NCBI GenBank assembly: GCA_001784535.1
Contig: MFRJ01000127.1
Location: forward strand, 7,041 to 16,739
Source of the DNA: Candidatus Melainabacteria bacterium GWA2_34_9
GTDB lineage: Bacteria > Cyanobacteriota > Vampirovibrionia > Gastranaerophilales > UBA9971
Direction: 5' to 3'
DNA length: 9,699 nt
The position numbers were made by a program, and so were the translations under genes. Below are positions 5,451-9,699 of the stretch, in pieces. The notes below the pieces were generated by a model, which made no database searches, had not been told where the DNA came from, and saw only the letters and a list, made by a program, of their open reading frames with translations. Positions within the stretch are counted from its first letter, which is position 1, and the number at the start of each line of letters is the position of its first letter.

Positions 5451-6845
5451 ATGCATATAAATAAGCCTAAAATTATAATTATAACTACAGTAATTATTAT
5501 TGGTTTAATCTTAACAGTAATAATGGCGGGTTTATTTAAGCAAAAATCAGACAACATTAAAGCGAATTCAAAAGTTACTACTATAGTTTTTGCTCATTAC
5601 GAGTTGCAGGATTCGGCGTCTTTTGGAAATAAAACGAATGCAATTAAAGAATTAATTAAAAAATTTGAAAAAATTCATCCGAATATTAAAGTAAAAGAAG
5701 AGATTTTGCCTAATCATTCGGATATTCAGCATCAATATTATGTTATAAATCTTGAAGGAAATACTCCAAATATTGATGTGCTGTCGATGGATGTAATCTG
5801 GATTAAGGAATTTGCTAAGGCAGGCTGGATATTAGACCTTGATAAATACATTGACAGGAAAGATTTTCAGGATTTTATAACACCTTTATTTGCAGGACCC
5901 ATAACCTATAACAGTAAAATATATGCTTTCCCTTGGGTTTTGACAAGCGGCGCACTTTTTTACAGGAAAGATTTACTTGATAAATACGGGTTTAGATCTC
6001 CTCAAAGTTTTGAGGAGCTTGTTAAACAATCTCAATACATACTTGAAAAAGAAAATAATCCTGATTTGTATGGTTATCTTTGGCAGGGAAACGAACAGGA
6101 AGGCATGGTTTGTAACGTATTAGAGTATTTATACAGTCTGAATGGTGCTATTTTAGACGGTGATAAAGTTGTTATAGACAGCCCTCAAAATAAAAAAGCA
6201 TTGGCATTCCTGCAAAGCCTTTTTAAGTCGGGAGTATCCCCTGATACAGTGAAAACTTCCAATTTGATTATCAATAGAAGGCTTTTTTTGCAGGGTCATG
6301 GCATTTTTATGAGGGATTGGTCGACTTCTTATAAACAAATTACGGGCAAAGATTCTCCATTATACGGAAAAGCAGGCATGGCTAATATGCCGCATTTTGA
6401 AGGTTATCAAAGTTCCCCTATACTTGGCGGACATCAGCTCGGAATTAATAAAAGTTCGAAACATCCTAAAGAAGCTTATGAGTTTATTAAATTTATCACA
6501 AGTCCCGAGTCACAAAAGTTTTTGGCTATGAATTCCTTGTTCCTGCCTTCGCGGCATTCGGTTTATAAAGATGAAAAACTTGTAAAAGTATACCCGTTTT
6601 TGAAAACATATTATGAAGAAATTATTCCTACAATTAAATCAAGACCGTTAGATCCTTATTATGTAATGTTTTCCAGCGCGCTACAATCGGAATTTTCTGC
6701 TATAATTGTCGGTCGCCAATCTATTGATAAAAGTTTGAAAATAGCAAAAGATCAAATCGAATTTATTATTGATATCTCAAAGGAAAAAAACAGCCGCATA
6801 TTAACAAAGTGCAGTAATCACGATAAAAAAGAAAAGAAGGAATAA
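5451..6845 (+). CDS. Carbohydrate ABC importer substrate-binding protein (family 1)
   Basis: A 464-residue extracytoplasmic binding protein of the MalE/ThuE/UgpB type. The N-terminus is basic, then a hydrophobic segment at about residues 8-27; there is no Cys lipobox, so it is either cleaved or stays as a membrane anchor. The mature part has the two-lobe binding-protein pattern: KELIKKFEKIHPNIKV (66-81), DVLSMDVIWIKEFAKAGWI (109-127), YGYLWQGNEQEGMVCN (207-222), FMRDWS (286-291) and LGGHQLGINKSSKHPKEA (325-342). The GYLWQG...EG...LEY segment and the FMRDW motif resemble trehalose/maltose-binding proteins of the ThuE/LpqY group, so an alpha-glucoside is a plausible but unproven ligand. The tail after about 440 is highly charged (ending DKKEKKE). 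The next gene starts at the very next base, with the ribosome binding site inside this tail's codons. Confidence 0.9.
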   Translation: MHINKPKIIIITTVIIIGLILTVIMAGLFKQKSDNIKANSKVTTIVFAHYELQDSASFGNKTNAIKELIKKFEKIHPNIKVKEEILPNHSDIQHQYYVINLEGNTPNIDVLSMDVIWIKEFAKAGWILDLDKYIDRKDFQDFITPLFAGPITYNSKIYAFPWVLTSGALFYRKDLLDKYGFRSPQSFEELVKQSQYILEKENNPDLYGYLWQGNEQEGMVCNVLEYLYSLNGAILDGDKVVIDSPQNKKALAFLQSLFKSGVSPDTVKTSNLIINRRLFLQGHGIFMRDWSTSYKQITGKDSPLYGKAGMANMPHFEGYQSSPILGGHQLGINKSSKHPKEAYEFIKFITSPESQKFLAMNSLFLPSRHSVYKDEKLVKVYPFLKTYYEEIIPTIKSRPLDPYYVMFSSALQSEFSAIIVGRQSIDKSLKIAKDQIEFIIDISKEKNSRILTKCSNHDKKEKKE

Positions 6846-7748
6846 ATGAATTTTTTGAAAAAAATAAGTTTAACTTCTGATGAAAAAAGAGCAGCTTTGT
6901 TAATGGCTCCAGCTATTATACTGATTTTTTTCGTGGCAATCATACCTATCATTAATATTTTTTATTTAAGTCTTTTTAGAAAGGTACTCATCTTTGATAT
7001 AACCAAATTTATTGGCTTTGATAACTACAGGCATTTGCTTGTAGATCAAAGGTTCTGGAACAGTTTTTTAAATAATGTCAATTATTCATTCTTTTCAGTG
7101 GCAATAGAACTTGTTTTGGGTTTGACAATAGCCTTGATTCTCAATCAAAGCTTTAAGGCAAGGTGGTTAATAAGGACAGCTATCCTTATTCCATGGATTT
7201 TGCCGACAGTTATCGCGTCAAAGTTTTGGAATATAATTTTAGACCCTCAATACGGAGTTGCAAATAAGATATTGCTTAATTTACATATAATTCATACAAA
7301 CATAAACTGGCTAGGCGATCCTTTTTGGGCGATGAAGTGCGCAATACTGGTTGATGTCTGGAAATATACTCCGTTTTTATCACTTTTATTGCTTGGAGGG
7401 CTTCAGTTGATTCCGAAAGAATTATACGAAGCGGCTATTTTAGATGGGACAAACAAACTTCAAAGCTTTAAAAATATTACACTGCCTTTGCTTATGCCGA
7501 CCATGCTTGTTGCGTTGCTTTTCAGGACAATGGATTCGTTCAGCGCATTTTCTGTTGTTTACGTATTGACTAACGGAGGCCCGGCAGACAGTACAGAGCT
7601 TATGTCCTTATATTCATTCAAAACACTTTTCCAGAGTTTGCAATTTGGTTACGGGGCAGCTATTTCAGTAGTTATCTTCCTGTGTGTGCTTCTTATAAGT
7701 ATAGTTTATCTGTATTCATTCAGTTATAAAACTAAGGATGTTAATTGA
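6846..7748 (+). CDS. Sugar ABC importer permease, MalF/UgpA-type
   Basis: A 300-residue inner-membrane permease with about six hydrophobic spans: near 16-41, 76-99, 108-130, 165-187, 214-240 and 268-292. The EAA loop, which docks on the ATPase, is EAAILDGTNKLQSFKNITLP (195-214), with the conserved central Gly. The LTNGGPADST segment (241-250) is typical of first permeases of carbohydrate importers. The N-terminus is short, without the extra spans of E. coli MalF. ATG 6846 follows directly on the stop of the binding-protein gene, with AAGGA at 6837-6841. It should pair with the next gene product to form the translocation pore for the sugar bound by the upstream protein. Confidence 0.93.
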   Translation: MNFLKKISLTSDEKRAALLMAPAIILIFFVAIIPIINIFYLSLFRKVLIFDITKFIGFDNYRHLLVDQRFWNSFLNNVNYSFFSVAIELVLGLTIALILNQSFKARWLIRTAILIPWILPTVIASKFWNIILDPQYGVANKILLNLHIIHTNINWLGDPFWAMKCAILVDVWKYTPFLSLLLLGGLQLIPKELYEAAILDGTNKLQSFKNITLPLLMPTMLVALLFRTMDSFSAFSVVYVLTNGGPADSTELMSLYSFKTLFQSLQFGYGAAISVVIFLCVLLISIVYLYSFSYKTKDVN

Positions 7749-8548
7749 TGAAAACAAGATTTAATGAAATAAAAGGAAGACCTTTTTATATTTTTCTTTT
7801 GGTGGCATGGTGTGCCGGACCTTTAATCTTGCTCTTATTTTACTCTCTTTCAGATATAAATTCGGGTTATATAGATTTTAAAAACTATGTAAATCTTTTA
7901 AAAGATGAAAATTTCCGCACTGTGATGTCAAATAGTTTAATCGTGTCAACCGTTTCCACTTTTCTTTCTCTTAGTTTGGCAACAATTTCAGCGTATGCTA
8001 TTACAAGAAAAAGCATCAGGTTCGGTCAAGCGGCTTTATTTCTATTTTTAGCTATTTCAATGTTTCCTTCCATAGCGACATTAAGCCCTTTATATCTGAT
8101 TTTCAGAGAAGTAGGCTTAAGAGATACGCTTATTTCGTTAATAATTCCATACACAGTATTTTCTTTGCCAATTGCTATATGGATGTTGTCAGGGTATTTC
8201 AAGCAAATTCCAAAAGAACTTGAGCTGTCCGCAAAGATGGACGGGTGTTCAGGGTTCACAATATTTTGGAAAATCTTGTTTCCGCTTTTAAAGTCAGGTT
8301 TGGCGACTACGGCTATTTTGGTCTTTGTTACAAACTGGAACGAGTTTATATATGCTGTAGCGTTTACTACAACAAATCTTTCAAGGACTTTGCCTATATA
8401 TATAAGCAAATTCCCTACGGCAACGGATAATGTAATTGGTCAATTAACTGCCAGTTCTGTTATTGGAGCTATTCCTCTCATATTAATTATTCTTTTCTTC
8501 CAAAAAAGAATCGTAGCCGGCTTAACTTCCGGCGCTGTTAAGGAATAG
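7748..8548 (+). CDS. Sugar ABC importer permease, MalG/UgpE-type
   Basis: A 266-residue second permease of the carbohydrate importer. TTG at 7745 is one codon upstream in frame, but ATG 7748 is preferred: it overlaps the previous stop by one base (TGATG), and TAAGGA at 7733-7738 lies nine bases upstream. Six spans can be seen, about 12-33, 62-85, 95-119, 127-149, 184-206 and 235-252. The EAA loop is ELSAKMDGCSGFTIFWKILFP (159-179), and the protein ends in GLTSGAVKE, close to the standard GLTAGAVKG ending of MalG-like permeases. No ATPase gene follows: the operon ends here, so the pore must use an ATPase encoded elsewhere, as with the shared MsmK/UgpC-type ATPases of other bacteria. Confidence 0.93.
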   Translation: MKTRFNEIKGRPFYIFLLVAWCAGPLILLLFYSLSDINSGYIDFKNYVNLLKDENFRTVMSNSLIVSTVSTFLSLSLATISAYAITRKSIRFGQAALFLFLAISMFPSIATLSPLYLIFREVGLRDTLISLIIPYTVFSLPIAIWMLSGYFKQIPKELELSAKMDGCSGFTIFWKILFPLLKSGLATTAILVFVTNWNEFIYAVAFTTTNLSRTLPIYISKFPTATDNVIGQLTASSVIGAIPLILIILFFQKRIVAGLTSGAVKE

Positions 8549-8554
8549 AATAAT

Positions 8555-8629
8555 TGTCATGCTGAACTTGTTTCAGCATCTTTCCAGCTTACTTCATTGG
8601 ATAGACCCTGAAACAAGTTCAGGGTGACA
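8555..8629. repeat. Double-hairpin interspersed repeat between convergent genes
   Basis: Two arms, starting TGTCATGCTGAAC (8555) and ending GTTCAGGGTGACA (8629), are imperfect inverted repeats of about 26 bases. Each arm is also a hairpin by itself: ATGCTGAA/TTCAGCAT on the left and ACCCTGAA/TTCAGGGT on the right. The arms differ at two base pairs, changed on both sides so that pairing is kept. It belongs to a different family from the repeat at 4430-4515. It lies between the converging ends of the permease and regulator genes and may help to end both transcripts. Confidence 0.8.
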
Positions 8630-8645
8630 TAGTCGTTTAAAAATC

Positions 8646-8849
8646 TTAATCAGGGATATATTCTAATAGCTCTTGAGTATTACACTCTAGAGCTTTACAA
8701 AGTTTTTCTATTGTATCAAAACTAATATAATTCGTTTTTTCATAATAAATCTTTGTAAGAGTAGGTCTTCCGAGTCCCGTTAAACGATGCAACTCGGTTA
8801 TTTTTATTTTTTTTCTTCCCATTAATTCTGATAAATTATTTTTTAACAT
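8646..8849 (-). CDS. Small Cro/C1-type (XRE) helix-turn-helix regulator
   Basis: A 67-residue protein consisting almost entirely of one Cro/C1-type DNA-binding domain. Residues 16-39 (KITELHRLTGLGRPTLTKIYYEKT) form the helix-turn-helix, with the turn around TGLG and a Thr/Arg-containing recognition helix. SFDTIEKLCKALECNTQELLEY (43-64) is the typical following pair of helices seen in YozG-like and antitoxin-like regulators. There is no ligand or dimerisation domain beyond this. ATG 8849 has no Shine-Dalgarno site; an extended -10 motif ends 7 bases before it, so the mRNA would be leaderless. An internal ATG at 8822 (MGRKKIK) is an alternative start. The divergent 65-residue gene shares its promoter region, which suggests autoregulation and control of that neighbour. 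Confidence 0.88.
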   Translation of the reverse strand: MLKNNLSELMGRKKIKITELHRLTGLGRPTLTKIYYEKTNYISFDTIEKLCKALECNTQELLEYIPD

Positions 8850-8855
8850 AATTTA

Positions 8856-8864
8856 ATTATAACA
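8856..8864 (-). promoter_or_regulatory. Extended -10 promoter of the XRE regulator gene
   Basis: Read on the - strand this is TGTTATAAT, an exact match to TGnTATAAT. Transcription would start about at the ATG (8849), giving a leaderless message. If translation starts at 8822 instead, the leader would be about 27 bases. No clear -35 hexamer accompanies it. Confidence 0.5.
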
Positions 8865-8879
8865 ATTTAAAATTACTTA

Positions 8880-8908
8880 TTGACATTCTGTAATCACTAT
8901 ATTACAAT
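8880..8908 (+). promoter_or_regulatory. Sigma-70 promoter of the 65-residue protein gene
   Basis: TTGACA (8880-8885), a 17-base spacer and TACAAT (8903-8908): a nearly perfect housekeeping promoter. Transcription would begin near 8915, which rules out the in-frame ATG at 8909 as a start and points to ATG 8954. Confidence 0.8.
8889..8906. promoter_or_regulatory. Operator-like dyad in the divergent promoter region
   Basis: TGTAAT-N6-ATTACA is a perfect dyad lying between the -35 and -10 hexamers and overlapping the -10. A related half site, ATTACAAT, recurs at 8922-8929, just after the expected transcription start. Its place is ideal for repression, and the adjacent XRE regulator is the obvious candidate to bind it; that link is inferred. 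Confidence 0.5.
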
Positions 8909-8953
8909 ATGGAAATTATAGATTACAATTTTCTTTACAAAAAGGTAACAATT

Positions 8954-9151
8954 ATGAGTAAAAAACAAAAACTTTATAATTTAAGAGCGGGCATCTCTGT
9001 TGAAGCTCAAAGAATTGAATATTTATTGAAAAATGCAATTTATAAATCGGAAAGCAGCACAGAAAAAGATATTTTGACAGATATAGCACTTGAAAAATCC
9101 GAAAGAATTTCAAAAATGTCCGAAAGAATCGGCAGGATTTTAAAGCATTAA
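8954..9151 (+). CDS. Small helical protein of unknown function
   Basis: A 65-residue protein I do not recognise. The frame opens at ATG 8909, but that codon sits directly behind the -10 hexamer and would not be transcribed. ATG 8954 has AAAGG (8941-8945) eight bases upstream and gives MSKKQKLYNLRAGISVEAQ. The sequence is strongly charged, without Pro or Cys and with no membrane span. The pattern of Leu/Ile and Lys/Glu predicts two or three helices, the last one (LEKSERISKMSERIGRIL) possibly a coiled coil. It is transcribed away from the XRE regulator from a strong promoter overlapped by an operator-like dyad, so its expression is probably regulated. The pair could be a regulator with its target or a toxin-antitoxin-like unit, but there is no toxin motif to support the latter. 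Confidence 0.65.
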   Translation: MSKKQKLYNLRAGISVEAQRIEYLLKNAIYKSESSTEKDILTDIALEKSERISKMSERIGRILKH

Positions 9152-9156
9152 AGTTT

Positions 9157-9184
9157 TTGATTTTAAAGTTTTTTCCCCTAAAAT
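9157..9184 (+). promoter_or_regulatory. Possible promoter of the helicase gene
   Basis: TTGATT (9157-9162), a 16-base spacer and TAAAAT (9179-9184) form an acceptable sigma-70 promoter right behind the 65-residue gene. Transcription would start near 9191, about 26 bases before the helicase ATG. Such matches are not rare in AT-rich DNA. Confidence 0.35.
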
Positions 9185-9216
9185 AAGAATATTATTAACA
9201 AACATTTGCGGCATTC

Positions 9217-9699
9217 ATGTATATAGAAGGACCTTTAAAATCGGGAAAATCGGCGTTTCTGGTTGAAAAGTTCATTGAACTTGTCGAATCGGGGATTTTG
9301 ACGTCGGAAATACTGGTCATTACTTTAAATAGCTATAAAAAAAATGTATTTTCCGAAAAAATCAGAGCTAAGTTGGCTGACCTTCAAATAAACGGAATTG
9401 GTGAGCTTCCTGTTTATACCTTTAACGGGATAGTTTACAACTCTATAAAGGCTAATTGGTCACTTGTAGAAGAATTAATACCGGAAAATAGAGGCAAAAG
9501 AGAAATAATTCCTAATCTTTGCGGTCTTGAAGTTTCTGAACTCTTTATAAAAAGCTGTATTAAGAAAATAAATAAGCGGGAAAAGCTCGAAGACAGTTTA
9601 AGGGATTACAAGTCGCATAAAAGTCTTAAGCATCAGATTTTAAGAAGACATTCGCTTATTGCAAATAATTTTCTTGATCAGGATGAAATTATTGACAGG
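9217..9699 (+). CDS. UvrD-like superfamily 1 helicase, N-terminal part
   Basis: The frame begins at ATG 9217 and runs open to the window end: 161 residues, with the 3' part missing. MYIEGPLKSGKSAFLVEKF has a Walker A loop (GPLKSGKS, residues 5-12) at the very N-terminus, as in UvrD/PcrA/AddA-type helicases, although Ser replaces the usual Thr after GK. EILVITLNSYKKNVFSEKI (31-49) matches motif Ia (normally ILVLTFTNKAA-like). ELPVYTFNGIVYNSI (63-77) matches motif Ib (usually V.TFHSF). These enzymes unwind DNA 3' to 5' in repair or recombination; the close start to Walker A and the divergent motifs are more AddA/AddB- or RecB-like than housekeeping UvrD. Walker B and later motifs lie outside. 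No strong ribosome binding site is seen before the ATG. Confidence 0.75.
   Translation, partial: MYIEGPLKSGKSAFLVEKFIELVESGILTSEILVITLNSYKKNVFSEKIRAKLADLQINGIGELPVYTFNGIVYNSIKANWSLVEELIPENRGKREIIPNLCGLEVSELFIKSCIKKINKREKLEDSLRDYKSHKSLKHQILRRHSLIANNFLDQDEIIDR

Noticed and set aside
6153..6338. 61-codon frame on the - strand
   Set aside because: Antisense to the sugar-binding protein gene, without ribosome binding site or family likeness.
8026..8409. 127-codon frame on the - strand and a 61-codon + frame at 8245-8430
   Set aside because: Both overlap the MalG-type permease, whose EAA loop fixes the true frame; neither has a recognisable motif.
8909..8953. Fifteen-residue N-terminal extension of the 65-residue protein
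   Set aside because: The ATG at 8909 directly follows the -10 hexamer and would lie upstream of the transcription start.
8646..9151. Toxin-antitoxin call for the regulator and 65-residue protein
   Set aside because: The genes are divergent rather than in one operon, and the small protein shows no known toxin motif; kept only as a possibility.

Overview
The window is AT-rich bacterial DNA with short intergenic gaps, the standard genetic code (TGA is used as a stop) and mostly AGGAG-type ribosome binding sites. It carries a three-part exporter with a periplasmic adaptor (diderm envelope), a flagellin, an RsmI methyltransferase, an incomplete carbohydrate ABC importer and interspersed palindromic repeats. 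This would fit a gut-type, non-photosynthetic cyanobacterial relative (Melainabacteria/Gastranaerophilales) or another low-GC diderm. That placement is inferred from general character; no marker gene here proves it.

Layout. (1) Positions 1-2453, + strand: the C-terminal part of an HlyD/MacA-type adaptor, a MacB/LolC/DevC-type permease and a LolD/MacB/DevA-type ATPase, joined by 4- and 8-base overlaps: one exporter operon. (2) 2454-3190: half of a palindromic repeat, then small reading frames with good Shine-Dalgarno sites: a possible 13-codon TTG peptide, a 76-residue Ser/Pro/Gly-rich protein and a 48-residue single-span membrane protein. A stem-loop RNA-like segment and an intrinsic terminator that works on both strands follow. 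(3) 3199-4146, - strand: a compact, solitary flagellin with strong hairpins downstream and a leader carrying dyads. (4) 4147-4617: a long gap with a nested palindromic repeat and an extended -10 promoter. (5) 4618-8548, + strand: rsmI, then a sugar-binding protein and two MalF/MalG-type permeases, tightly packed. No sugar-importer ATPase is present, so one must come from elsewhere. (6) 8555-8629: a double-hairpin repeat between convergent genes. (7) 8646-9151: a small Cro/C1-type regulator and a divergent 65-residue protein sharing a short promoter region with an operator-like dyad. (8) 9217-9699: the start of a UvrD-like superfamily 1 helicase cut by the window edge.

Three starts are moved from the longest reading frame, on ribosome binding site or promoter evidence: flagellin to 4146, the Ser-rich protein to 2647 and the 65-residue protein to 8954. 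The second permease starts at ATG 7748. Two genes not obvious from simple ORF calling are added: the 48-residue membrane protein and the truncated helicase. The least explained parts are the small-gene/structured-RNA block at 2534-3190 and the regulator/small-protein pair at 8646-9151. I found no convincing new defence or mobile system.
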